Assembly: GCA_009778415.1 (NCBI GenBank)
Contig: WRJV01000317.1
Coordinates: 1 to 15,438, forward strand
Origin: Clostridiales bacterium
GTDB lineage: Bacteria; Bacillota; Clostridia; Peptostreptococcales; Anaerovoracaceae
DNA: 15,438 bases
Direction: 5' to 3'
Every line of letters starts with the position of its first letter. Position 1 is the stretch's first letter. The notes under the pieces were generated by a model. It searched no databases and was not told the DNA's origin. It was given only the letters and a program-made list of their open reading frames with translations. The translations under genes were made by a program, and so were the position numbers. Below are positions 4,725 through 13,225 of this stretch, in pieces.

Positions 4725-7700
4725 ATGCCCCAGCCCGTCCAACTAGGGAGAAAAACACGTATCAGTTATTCCAAAATTGACGAAGTGGCAGACATGCCAA
4801 ACCTCATCCAAATTCAAATTGAATCGTACAACTGGTTTATAAATGAAGGACTCAGGGAAGTATTTGAAGACATTTCACCCATAAAGGATTATGCAGGAAA
4901 TTTAGTTTTAGAGTTTATCGACTATTCAGTCACCGACCCACCAAAATACGAACAAGAGGAATGCAAAGAACGGGACGTAACCTACGCCGCCCCTTTGAAA
5001 GTGAGGGCAAGGCTCGTCAACAAAGAAACAGGTGAAGTAAAGGAACAGGAAGTGTTCATGGGCGATTTCCCGCTCATGACCGAAAAAGGCACTTTCATTT
5101 ATAACGGGGCTGAAAGGGTCGTTGTTACCCAGCTTGTCAGGTCGCCGGGGCCCTACTACGACGTGACCGTGGACAAATCAAACAACAGGCTGTTTTCGAC
5201 TACGATTATCCCGAACAGGGGCGCATGGCTCGAGTACGAAACCGACTCAAACGAGATTATTTCAGTGAGGGTGGACCGCACCAGGAAACAGCCGGTGACG
5301 ACATTGATGCGCGCGCTGGGGTTCGGGTCCGACGCAGAGATACGGGAGATATTCGGTGATGACGTAAGGCTTGCCAAAACCCTTGAAAAGGACACGACCG
5401 ACAATTACGAGGACGGCCTCAAGGAGATATACAAGAAATTGAAGCCAGGCGAGCCACCCACCGTGGAGAGTGCAAAGGCTTTGCTCGACTCGTTGTTTTT
5501 CGACCCCAAAAGGTACGACCTGGCCAAGGTCGGAAGATATAAATACAACAAGAAGCTTGGATTGTCCAACAGGATAATGGGGGTCGTTGCGGCAGACGAC
5601 GTAATCGACCCGGACACCGGTGAAATACTGGTGGAGAAAAATCAGAGAATATCCAGGGACATGGCATACACCATTGAAAACGCAGGGGTGGAGCATATCT
5701 TTGCGTATGGGAAAACCGACGACAGCGTCGTTACAAAGATAATCGGGAACAACTTTGTGGAACTGGCTGCCCACGTGGATTTCGACGTTTCGGGCATCAG
5801 CGTACCAGGCAAAGTCCACTACCCCGTGCTGAAACAGATACTCGCCGAAAACAGCGGCGAGGATTCAATAAAAGAAGCTTTGGTAGCGCGAAAAAGCGAT
5901 TTGTCGCCAAAGCACATCGTCATCGACGACATCATCGCATCGATAAGCTACATCCTCAATTTGAACTGCGGGATAGGCAACGTGGACGACATCGACCATT
6001 TGGGCAACAGGAGGCTCCGCACGGTAGGCGAGCTTTTGCAGAACCAGTTCAGGATAGGCCTTGCCAGGATGGAAAGGGTCGTCAAAGAGAGGATGACTAT
6101 TCAGGACATAGAAGTCACTACGCCGCAGGCCCTGATGAACATCCGCCCGGTCACGGCGGCGATAAAGGAATTCTTCGGGAGCTCCCAGCTCTCGCAGTTT
6201 ATGGACCAGACGAACCCCCTTGCCGAGCTCACACACAAGCGGAGGCTTTCGGCATTGGGCCCTGGAGGGCTTTCAAGGGAAAGGGCAGGGTTTGAGGTGA
6301 GGGACGTCCACCATTCCCATTACGGGAGGATGTGCCCGATAGAGACGCCTGAAGGCCCGAACATCGGCCTTATCGGTTCCCTTACTACATATGGCAAGAT
6401 AAACGAATACGGATTCATCGAGACGCCGTACAGGCTTGTGGACAAAGCAGCCGCGAAAGTGCTGGACACGATAGTGTACCTTACAGCCGACGAAGAAGAA
6501 ATGCTGATAATCGCCCAGGCGAACGAACCCTTGGATTCGGAAGGGCGCTTCGTCAACCACAGAGTCGCGTCGAGGGGCGCCGGCGGGGAAATAGACCTGG
6601 TGCCGAGGGAAATGGTAGACTATATGGACGTGTCGCCAAAACAGGTTGTGTCCGTTGCGACTGCCATGATACCGTTCCTTGAAAACGACGACGCAAACCG
6701 GGCATTGATGGGCTCGAACATGCAGCGCCAAGCGGTGCCCCTGCTGGTAACGGAGACCCCCATTGTCGGAACCGGCATGGAATACAAAGCGGCAAAAGAC
6801 TCCGGAGTTGTCGTCCTTGCCAAGAACGCAGGCACTGTCGAATACGTAGATGCCACAGCGATCAAAATCAGGCGCGACGACACCGGCGGGCTTGACACAT
6901 ACAATTTGCTCAAATTCAAGCGTTCAAACCAAGCAACGTGCATCAACCAGAAACCCATAGTCTTCCACGGCGAGCGGGTCGAGGCCGGCGAAGCCATCGC
7001 GGACGGCCCGTCAACGGCAAACGGCGAAATCGCCCTCGGGAAAAACCTCTTGGTCGGGTTCATGACTTGGGAAGGCTACAACTACGAGGACGCGATCATC
7101 CTCAACGAAAGGCTCATCATGGAGGACCACCTCACTTCGATTCACATCGAGGAATACGAAGCTGAGGCAAGGGACACGAAGCTTGGGCCGGAAGAAATAA
7201 CCAGGGACATTCCCAACGTTAGCGAGGACGCTTTGAGGGACCTGGACGAGGAAGGCATCGTCAGGATTGGCGCGGAGGTCACATCCTCAGACATACTCGT
7301 GGGCAAAGTGACGCCAAAAGGCGAAACCGAGCTGACCGCTGAAGAAAGGCTGCTCCGGGCGATTTTCGGGGAGAAGGCGAGGGAAGTCAGGGACACGTCG
7401 CTGAGGGTGCCCCACGGGGAAACGGGTATCGTGGTCGACGTAAAGGTGTTTTCAAGGGAAAACGGCGACGAGCTGCCCCCGGGCGTGAACAAGCTTGTAA
7501 GGTGCTACGTCGCAACAAAAAGGAAAATAAGCGTTGGGGACAAAATGGCCGGGAGGCACGGCAACAAAGGGGTCATATCCAGCATCCTTCCAGAAGAGGA
7601 CATGCCGTTCCTTGAGAACGGGGAGGCGCTCCAAGTCATGCTCAACCCACTCGGGGTGCCGTCCAGGATGAACGTGGGCCAGGTCCTCGAAGTACACCTT

Positions 7701-8414
7701 GGCCTGGCGGCCAAGCAAAAGGGCTGGTACATATCGACGCCCGTATTCGACGGGGCGAACGAGTACGACATCATGGACCTGCTTGACGAATGCGGGTACC
7801 CGAGGAGCGGCAAGCTTGTCCTTCGGGACGGAAGGACCGGGGAGGCTTTTGACAACCCTGTCACCGTGGGCTACATGTACATGCTGAAGCTTCACCATTT
7901 GGTCGACGACAAGATACACGCAAGAAGCACAGGACCGTATTCGCTGGTTACGCAGCAGCCCCTCGGGGGCAAAGCCCAGTTTGGCGGGCAGCGCTTCGGT
8001 GAGATGGAGGTGTGGGCGCTCGAGGCATACGGGGCGTCGTACACCCTTCAGGAAATACTCACGGTCAAATCCGACGACATAGTAGGGCGTGTAAAGACCT
8101 ACGAATCAATAGTGAAAGGAGAAAACATCCCCGAACCCGGGATTCCTGAATCTTTTAAAGTGCTGATAAAAGAGATGCAAAGCCTTGGGCTTGACGTAAA
8201 AGTGCTGTCAGAAGACAACGAGGAGATTGAGATCAAAGAATCTGCCGATCTAGAGGGCTTGCCAAGCATTGAAAACATCATCGAAGTTGGGGCTGAGTAC
8301 GCTGATGAAGACGAGCTGTTCAACGACCTTGGGCTAGCCGACGACCTTGAGAACTACGCCGACGACGAAGACGACTTGGACGACCCGGGCGAAGATTTTT
8401 CTGATGAATTGTAG
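4725..8414 (+). CDS. rpoB: DNA-directed RNA polymerase subunit beta
   Basis: With the ATG at 4725 the protein is 1229 residues, a usual length for Bacillota beta subunits without large insertions. Beta forms one pincer of the polymerase and part of the active centre, and binds rifampicin. The rifampicin region is intact and of the sensitive type: SSQLSQFMDQTNP then LTHKRRLSALGPGGL, with Q491, D494, H504 and S509 equivalent to E. coli Q513, D516, H526 and S531. CPIETPEGPNIGLI, KMAGRHGNKG (940-949, active-centre lysine and clamp contacts) and GGKAQFGGQRFGEMEVWALE are all present. The C-terminus carries an extra acidic tail of about 40 residues rich in D and E. The gene is followed 17 bp later by rpoC, with which it must be cotranscribed. 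Confidence 0.98.
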   Translation: MPQPVQLGRKTRISYSKIDEVADMPNLIQIQIESYNWFINEGLREVFEDISPIKDYAGNLVLEFIDYSVTDPPKYEQEECKERDVTYAAPLKVRARLVNKETGEVKEQEVFMGDFPLMTEKGTFIYNGAERVVVTQLVRSPGPYYDVTVDKSNNRLFSTTIIPNRGAWLEYETDSNEIISVRVDRTRKQPVTTLMRALGFGSDAEIREIFGDDVRLAKTLEKDTTDNYEDGLKEIYKKLKPGEPPTVESAKALLDSLFFDPKRYDLAKVGRYKYNKKLGLSNRIMGVVAADDVIDPDTGEILVEKNQRISRDMAYTIENAGVEHIFAYGKTDDSVVTKIIGNNFVELAAHVDFDVSGISVPGKVHYPVLKQILAENSGEDSIKEALVARKSDLSPKHIVIDDIIASISYILNLNCGIGNVDDIDHLGNRRLRTVGELLQNQFRIGLARMERVVKERMTIQDIEVTTPQALMNIRPVTAAIKEFFGSSQLSQFMDQTNPLAELTHKRRLSALGPGGLSRERAGFEVRDVHHSHYGRMCPIETPEGPNIGLIGSLTTYGKINEYGFIETPYRLVDKAAAKVLDTIVYLTADEEEMLIIAQANEPLDSEGRFVNHRVASRGAGGEIDLVPREMVDYMDVSPKQVVSVATAMIPFLENDDANRALMGSNMQRQAVPLLVTETPIVGTGMEYKAAKDSGVVVLAKNAGTVEYVDATAIKIRRDDTGGLDTYNLLKFKRSNQATCINQKPIVFHGERVEAGEAIADGPSTANGEIALGKNLLVGFMTWEGYNYEDAIILNERLIMEDHLTSIHIEEYEAEARDTKLGPEEITRDIPNVSEDALRDLDEEGIVRIGAEVTSSDILVGKVTPKGETELTAEERLLRAIFGEKAREVRDTSLRVPHGETGIVVDVKVFSRENGDELPPGVNKLVRCYVATKRKISVGDKMAGRHGNKGVISSILPEEDMPFLENGEALQVMLNPLGVPSRMNVGQVLEVHLGLAAKQKGWYISTPVFDGANEYDIMDLLDECGYPRSGKLVLRDGRTGEAFDNPVTVGYMYMLKLHHLVDDKIHARSTGPYSLVTQQPLGGKAQFGGQRFGEMEVWALEAYGASYTLQEILTVKSDDIVGRVKTYESIVKGENIPEPGIPESFKVLIKEMQSLGLDVKVLSEDNEEIEIKESADLEGLPSIENIIEVGAEYADEDELFNDLGLADDLENYADDEDDLDDPGEDFSDEL

Positions 8415-8431
8415 ATGGGGGGAGATTTTAC

Positions 8432-11400
8432 TTGAGCGACAAAATGAATTTCAACTATGAACTGAACAATTTTGAGTCATTGCAGATAAGCCTCGCTTCA
8501 ACGGAAAAAATACTGAGCTGGTCCCACGGCGAAGTGACAAAACCCGAAACGATCAACTACAGGACGCTAAAACCAGAAAAAGAAGGGCTTTTCTGTGAAA
8601 AGATATTCGGGCCCACGAAGGACTGGGAGTGCCATTGCGGGAAATACAAGCGTATCAGGTACAAGGGCATCGTCTGCGACCGCTGTGGGGTCGAAGTGAC
8701 CAAAGCAAAGGTGAGGAGAGAGCGGATGGGCCACATCGAGCTCGCTGCGCCCGTCTCCCACATATGGTATTTCAAAGGCATACCCAGCAGGATGGGCCTA
8801 GTGCTTGACATTTCGCCCAGAAACCTTGAGAAAGTGCTGTATTTTGCTGCGTACATCGTGACAGACCCTGGCGAGAACACGGACCTTGGCTACAAAGAAG
8901 TCTTGAGCGAGCAGCAGTACAGGGACGCAAAAGACAAGTACGGGACAGCATTCAAAGCGGCTATGGGCGCGGAAGCCATCCGCGAGCTGCTGATGCAAAT
9001 CGACCTTGTGGCGCTTTCGGAGGACATGAGAAAAAAACTAAAGGAAGCTTCAGGGCAAAAGAAGATCAGGATTGTCAGGAGGCTTGAGGTCATCGAGGCC
9101 CTCCGCCTTTCAGGCAACAAGCCGGAGTGGATGATAATGGAAGTGCTGCCGGTGATACCGCCTGACCTGCGCCCCATGGTGCAGCTGGACGGCGGGCGTT
9201 TCGCCACGTCTGACCTAAACGACTTGTACAGAAGGGTAATAAACAGGAACAACAGGCTCAAGAGGCTCCTTGAGCTGGGTGCCCCGGACATTATCGTCAG
9301 GAATGAAAAGAGGATGCTCCAAGAAGCGGTGGACGCCCTCATCGACAACGGAAGAAGGGGCAGGCCGGTGACCGGGCCAGGGTCCAGGCCGCTAAAATCC
9401 CTGTCAGACATGCTCAAAGGCAAGCAGGGCAGGTTCAGGCAAAACCTCCTCGGGAAACGCGTAGACTATTCGGGCAGGTCCGTAATAGTGGTAGGCCCCG
9501 AGCTGAAGTTCTACCAGTGCGGGCTGCCAAAGAAGATGGCGCTGGAACTCTTCAAGCCGTTCATCATGAAGAAGCTCGTGCAGAACGGCCACGCGCACAA
9601 CATCAAGAGCGCAAAGAGGATGGTGGAAAAGATAAAGACAGAGGTATGGGACGTCCTGGATGAAGTAATCAAGGAGCACCCGGTGCTTTTGAACCGCGCG
9701 CCGACGCTGCACAGGCTGGGGATACAGGCTTTTGAGCCTGTGCTGGTGGAAGGCAAGGCCATAAAGCTCCACCCGCTGGTCTGCACCGCCTACAACGCGG
9801 ACTTCGACGGCGACCAGATGGCTGTCCACGTGCCGCTGTCCGTGGAAGCTCAGGCAGAAGCGCGGTTCCTGATGCTTTCCGTAAACAACATCCTCGCGCC
9901 GAAAGACGGCTCGCCGATAACGACTCCGACCCAGGACATGATCCTGGGCAGCTACTACCTGACCCACCCTGGCGTCGAGGAAAGGAACACGGACGCAGAG
10001 AAGGGCGACGGGAAGATATTCACCGACTACAACGAAATGCTCATGGCGTACCAAAACGGCGTCGTTGGCCTCCACGCGAAAGTCAAGGTGAGGAAGTTCG
10101 CTGAAAACGACAAGCGCGGCAAGCTTGTCGAGTCCACAGTGGGGCGTTTCATATTCAACGAAAAAATACCGCAATACCTGGGGTACGTGGACAGGGATAC
10201 AGACCCGTATTCGCTGGAAGTGGATTTTCTCTGCGACAAGAAGAAGCTGGGCCAGATTATCGAAAGGTGCTACAGGGTGCTGGGCAACACCGGCACGGCA
10301 ATCATGCTCGACCACATCAAGGACATGGGCTTCCACTATTCCACGGTCGGCGCGATTACTATAAGCATCTCGGACATGAAAATACCTGAAGAAAAAGACA
10401 GGATCATAGACGAATCAGAAAAACTCGTTGAAAAATACGAATCGGCTTACCGCAAGGGGCTCGTTTCCAACCAGGAAAGGTACGAGAAGGTAATAAGCAT
10501 CTGGAACAGGACGACGGAGGACGTCGCTGACGCGCTTATGGGTTCCCTTGGCACTTTGAACAACCTTTACATCATGGCGCATTCCGGCGCAAGGGGGAGC
10601 AAAAATCAGATAAGGCAGATCGGCGGCATGCGCGGGCTCATGGCCAACGCGTCGGGCAGGACGATAGAAATCCCCATAAAGGCGAATTTCCGCGAAGGGC
10701 TTTCAGTCTTGGAGTACTTCATTTCCACAAACGGCGCGAGGAAAGGGCTTGCCGACACGGCGCTCAGGACCGCCGACTCAGGGTACCTTACCAGGAGGCT
10801 TGTCGACGTCTCCCACAACGTGATAGTCCGCGAGTTCGACTGCGGCACCGACGAAGGCATCGAGGTCAGGGCGTTTACGGACGGGAAGGAAGTGATAGAG
10901 CCCCTCAAGCTCCGCATAGTGGGAAGGACTTCGCTGGCAGACATATACGACCCGAACACCGGAGACCTGATAACGGAGCAAAACGAAGAAATTTCGGAAT
11001 ATGCAGCCGAAAGGATAGAGGCCTGCGGCATAGAGGCGGTCGCAATCCGTTCAGTCATGACATGCCACAGCCAGACCGGCATCTGTGCCAAATGCTATGG
11101 CAGGAACCTTGCGACGGGCGAAAGCGTGAACATCGGGGAAGCTGTAGGCATCACGGCGGCCCAGTCCATCGGCGAGCCTGGAACGCAGCTGACGATGAGG
11201 ACTTTCCATACGGGGGGCGTTGCCGGGAGCGACATAACCCACGGCCTTCCGAGGGTCGAGGAGTTGTTTGAGGCAAGAAAACCAAAAGGTATCGCAGAAA
11301 TATGCGAAGCGGACGGTACGGTGGTATCGATAGAAGCCAGAAAAGACAACAAAACCGAGATCAAGATAAGGGGCGAGGAAGAGCGCGTCTACGTAATACC

Positions 11401-12097
11401 GTACGGCGCAAGGCTCAACGTAAAAGAAGGCGACTACATAAGCGCCGGCGGGCAGATCACGAGAGGCCCACTAAACCCCCACGACATACTCAGGCTCAAC
11501 GGGGTTGAAGGGGTGTACCAGTACTTGCTGAAAGAAGTCCAGCGCGTGTACAAACAGCAGGGCGTGGACATCAACGACAAGCACGTAGAAGTGATAGTGA
11601 GCCAGATGCTCTCCAAATTCAGGATAGAGGACGCGGGAGACACCACGCTTCTGCCGGGCGGGCTCTACAGCAAATTCGAGATAGACGACGCGAACGAGGA
11701 AGCTGGCGTTAGCGGCGGCGAAGAGGCTACGGCGAAGAGGGTGCTCCTTGGAATCACAAAAGCGTCCCTTGCCACAAATTCGTTCCTGTCTGCGGCATCG
11801 TTCCAAGAGACCACGAGAGTCCTTACCGACGCGGCGATAAAAGGGAAAAACGACAAGCTGCTCGGGCTGAAGGAAAACGTCATCATAGGGAAGCTCATCC
11901 CTGCGGGCACCGGCATGAGGAGGTACAAGAACATCGAGGTGGATTACGGCGTGAACACGGAGCTCATGGAGGCGGACGTCGAAAGAGACGAGGACGAAGA
12001 AGACGATGAGTTCATCGAGCTGGGCGAAGCGGACGACCTGTTTGCGGCAGAGCCTATGTATGAAGCCGAAGCATCAGAAATCATAGAGCTCGAATAA
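8432..12097 (+). CDS. rpoC: DNA-directed RNA polymerase subunit beta'
   Basis: The 1221-residue beta' subunit carries the catalytic Mg2+ site. N455-ADFDGDQ contains the three metal-binding aspartates D457, D459 and D461. The N-terminal zinc site is C67, C69, C82 and C85. The second zinc site is the cysteine of REFDCGTDEG plus the three of TCHSQTGICAKC. The trigger-loop region QSIGEPGTQLTMRTFHTGG is intact. The start is the TTG at 8432, 7 nt after the strong GGGGGGAG at 8417-8424. The next ATG (8444) would be 19 nt away and would drop MSDK. The last 45 residues are strongly acidic (ERDEDEEDDEF), paralleling the tail of beta. No terminator is visible after the stop codon, so read-through into rpsL is likely. 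Confidence 0.98.
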   Translation: MSDKMNFNYELNNFESLQISLASTEKILSWSHGEVTKPETINYRTLKPEKEGLFCEKIFGPTKDWECHCGKYKRIRYKGIVCDRCGVEVTKAKVRRERMGHIELAAPVSHIWYFKGIPSRMGLVLDISPRNLEKVLYFAAYIVTDPGENTDLGYKEVLSEQQYRDAKDKYGTAFKAAMGAEAIRELLMQIDLVALSEDMRKKLKEASGQKKIRIVRRLEVIEALRLSGNKPEWMIMEVLPVIPPDLRPMVQLDGGRFATSDLNDLYRRVINRNNRLKRLLELGAPDIIVRNEKRMLQEAVDALIDNGRRGRPVTGPGSRPLKSLSDMLKGKQGRFRQNLLGKRVDYSGRSVIVVGPELKFYQCGLPKKMALELFKPFIMKKLVQNGHAHNIKSAKRMVEKIKTEVWDVLDEVIKEHPVLLNRAPTLHRLGIQAFEPVLVEGKAIKLHPLVCTAYNADFDGDQMAVHVPLSVEAQAEARFLMLSVNNILAPKDGSPITTPTQDMILGSYYLTHPGVEERNTDAEKGDGKIFTDYNEMLMAYQNGVVGLHAKVKVRKFAENDKRGKLVESTVGRFIFNEKIPQYLGYVDRDTDPYSLEVDFLCDKKKLGQIIERCYRVLGNTGTAIMLDHIKDMGFHYSTVGAITISISDMKIPEEKDRIIDESEKLVEKYESAYRKGLVSNQERYEKVISIWNRTTEDVADALMGSLGTLNNLYIMAHSGARGSKNQIRQIGGMRGLMANASGRTIEIPIKANFREGLSVLEYFISTNGARKGLADTALRTADSGYLTRRLVDVSHNVIVREFDCGTDEGIEVRAFTDGKEVIEPLKLRIVGRTSLADIYDPNTGDLITEQNEEISEYAAERIEACGIEAVAIRSVMTCHSQTGICAKCYGRNLATGESVNIGEAVGITAAQSIGEPGTQLTMRTFHTGGVAGSDITHGLPRVEELFEARKPKGIAEICEADGTVVSIEARKDNKTEIKIRGEEERVYVIPYGARLNVKEGDYISAGGQITRGPLNPHDILRLNGVEGVYQYLLKEVQRVYKQQGVDINDKHVEVIVSQMLSKFRIEDAGDTTLLPGGLYSKFEIDDANEEAGVSGGEEATAKRVLLGITKASLATNSFLSAASFQETTRVLTDAAIKGKNDKLLGLKENVIIGKLIPAGTGMRRYKNIEVDYGVNTELMEADVERDEDEEDDEFIELGEADDLFAAEPMYEAEASEIIELE

Positions 12098-12104
12098 ATA
12101 TTAA

Positions 12105-12134
12105 TTGACACATACCTCTATTTTGTGATACAAT
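12105..12134 (+). promoter_or_regulatory. Strong extended -10 promoter of the str operon
   Basis: TTGACA (12105-12110) and TACAAT (12129-12134) are separated by 18 bp. TG at 12126-12127, one base before the -10, makes it an extended -10 promoter. It begins only 8 bp after the rpoC stop. Transcription should start near 12141, giving a leader of about 60 nt that contains the hairpin at 12145-12172. Confidence 0.85.
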
Positions 12135-12144
12135 TTTTATCGGT

Positions 12145-12172
12145 TTTAAATTTGGGCTGAACCAAATTTGAA
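12145..12172 (+). promoter_or_regulatory. Inverted repeat (hairpin) in the rpsL leader
   Basis: TTTAAATTTGG (12145-12155) pairs with CCAAATTTGAA (12162-12172) around a GCTGAA loop: 11 bp with one G-U. No T-run follows, so it is not a conventional terminator. It lies at the very 5' end of the expected str operon transcript, where it could stabilise the mRNA or bind a regulator. Function is unknown. Confidence 0.6.
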
Positions 12173-12200
12173 CATAAAATAAAGAGGAAAGGAGAAAAAT

Positions 12201-12617
12201 ATGCCGACAATCAATCAACTGGTACGTGACGGAAGAGAAAGCGCAGTGAAAAAATCCAACGCCCCGGCTTTGCTAAAAGGGTTGAACACCATCAGAAGGC
12301 GGCCCACGGACGTGGAAGCCCCGCAGAAAAGGGGAGTGTGCACTTCGGTCAAAACGGTCACCCCCAAAAAGCCCAATTCGGCGCTTAGGAAAGTGGCAAG
12401 GGTCAGGCTTACAAACAACATTGAAGTGACAGCTTACATCCCCGGGATCGGGCACAACCTTCAGGAGCACAGCGTGGTCCTGATCAGGGGCGGAAGGGTC
12501 AAGGACCTCCCCGGCGTAAGGTACCACATCATCAGAGGCACCCTAGATGCTTCCGGCGTAGCAAACAGAGGGCAGGCCCGTTCAAAATACGGAGCAAAGC
12601 GGCCCAAGAAGAAGTAA
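12201..12617 (+). CDS. rpsL: 30S ribosomal protein S12
   Basis: S12 sits at the decoding centre and controls translational accuracy. The 138-residue protein is the Bacillota form, with an insertion (about LNTIRRRPTDVEA) relative to the 124-residue E. coli protein. TPKKPNSALRK (residues 54-64) and GGRVKDLPGVRYH carry K57 and K101, equivalent to E. coli K43 and K88 (K42/K87 without the initiator Met). Both are unmutated, so the protein is of streptomycin-sensitive type. The adjacent aspartate that is methylthiolated in many bacteria (D102) is also present. AAAGGAG at 12188-12194 precedes ATG 12201. It is the first gene of the str operon. Confidence 0.98.
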   Translation: MPTINQLVRDGRESAVKKSNAPALLKGLNTIRRRPTDVEAPQKRGVCTSVKTVTPKKPNSALRKVARVRLTNNIEVTAYIPGIGHNLQEHSVVLIRGGRVKDLPGVRYHIIRGTLDASGVANRGQARSKYGAKRPKKK

Positions 12618-12666
12618 GAGAAAATCGGGAAACAGTGCCCATTGATATAAAAAATCATGTGCGCCG

Positions 12667-12686
12667 CGGCACCGGGGACGGTGTCG
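12667..12686 (+). promoter_or_regulatory. GC-rich GNRA-capped hairpin between rpsL and rpsG
   Basis: CGGCACCG (12667-12674) pairs with CGGTGTCG (12679-12686) around a GGGA (GNRA) tetraloop: 8 bp with one G-U. It lies 16 nt upstream of the rpsG ribosome binding site in a 99-bp intergenic region, without a T-run. In E. coli the rpsL-rpsG spacer is the site of S7 translational feedback. An analogous role here is inference. Confidence 0.5.
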
Positions 12687-12701
12687 AGTACCGAATTAGG
12701 C

Positions 12702-12708
12702 AAGGAGG
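12702..12708 (+). promoter_or_regulatory. Ribosome binding site that fixes the rpsG start
   Basis: AAGGAGG lies 8 nt before the GTG at 12717. This start gives the conserved S7 N-terminus PRKGSVPKREVLPDP. It rules out the in-frame ATG at 12657, which would add 20 residues foreign to the family and lie inside the hairpin region. Confidence 0.9.
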
Positions 12709-12716
12709 GAAGAGAA

Positions 12717-13187
12717 GTGCCAAGAAAAGGTAGTGTACCAAAGAGAGAAGTGCTTCCTGATCCGATTTACGGAGACGTCGTCGTGGCAAAACTGATCAAC
12801 AGCATCATGCTTGACGGCAAAAAGGGCGTAGCTCAGACGATAGTCTACGACGCGTTCAAGACTATTGAAAAGCAGTCAGGGCAGAACCCTTTGGAAGTGT
12901 TTTCAAAAGCGATGAACAACATCATGCCTGTGCTTGAAGTCAAGGCAAGGCGCGTAGGCGGCGCCAACTATCAGGTTCCGGTGGAGGTCAGGGAAGACAG
13001 GCGCCAGACTCTGGGGCTAAGGTGGCTCACGAAATACACCAGGGCCAGGGGCGAGAAGACGATGGCAGACAGGCTGGCCAGGGAGCTGATGGACGCGTCA
13101 AACAACACCGGCGCGTCAGTAAAGAAAAAAGAGGACACCCACAAGATGGCGGAAGCCAACAGGGCGTTCGCACATTACAGGTGGTAA
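12717..13187 (+). CDS. rpsG: 30S ribosomal protein S7
   Basis: S7 is a primary 16S rRNA-binding protein that nucleates assembly of the 30S head and touches the E-site tRNA and mRNA. From GTG 12717 the product is 156 residues, the standard length, beginning (M)PRKGSVPKRE and ending NRAFAHYRW. Conserved segments include KLINSIMLDGKKGVAQ, ARRVGGANYQVPVEV and RWLTKYTRARGEKTM. It lies 99 bp after rpsL and 38 bp before fusA, within one operon. In E. coli S7 is the feedback repressor of this operon; the hairpin at 12667-12686 is the obvious place to look for such control here. Confidence 0.97.
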   Translation: MPRKGSVPKREVLPDPIYGDVVVAKLINSIMLDGKKGVAQTIVYDAFKTIEKQSGQNPLEVFSKAMNNIMPVLEVKARRVGGANYQVPVEVREDRRQTLGLRWLTKYTRARGEKTMADRLARELMDASNNTGASVKKKEDTHKMAEANRAFAHYRW

Positions 13188-13225
13188 AAGGTCTGTTGAC
13201 AAATCGTAGAAAGGAGGAATTGGAC

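Noticed and set aside
9404..10336. Minus-strand 310-residue open frame inside rpoC
   Set aside because: It is entirely antisense to conserved beta' catalytic sequence, with no recognisable domain and low-complexity composition. It is a shadow of GC-biased third positions in rpoC.
12144..12180. Terminator of rpoBC in the rpoC-rpsL gap
   Set aside because: The hairpin at 12145-12172 has no following T-run and lies downstream of the str promoter, so it does not fit an intrinsic terminator.
13195..13200. TTGACA before fusA as a promoter -35
   Set aside because: No -10-like hexamer lies 16-18 bp downstream; that region is the fusA ribosome binding site and its spacer. Treated as chance.
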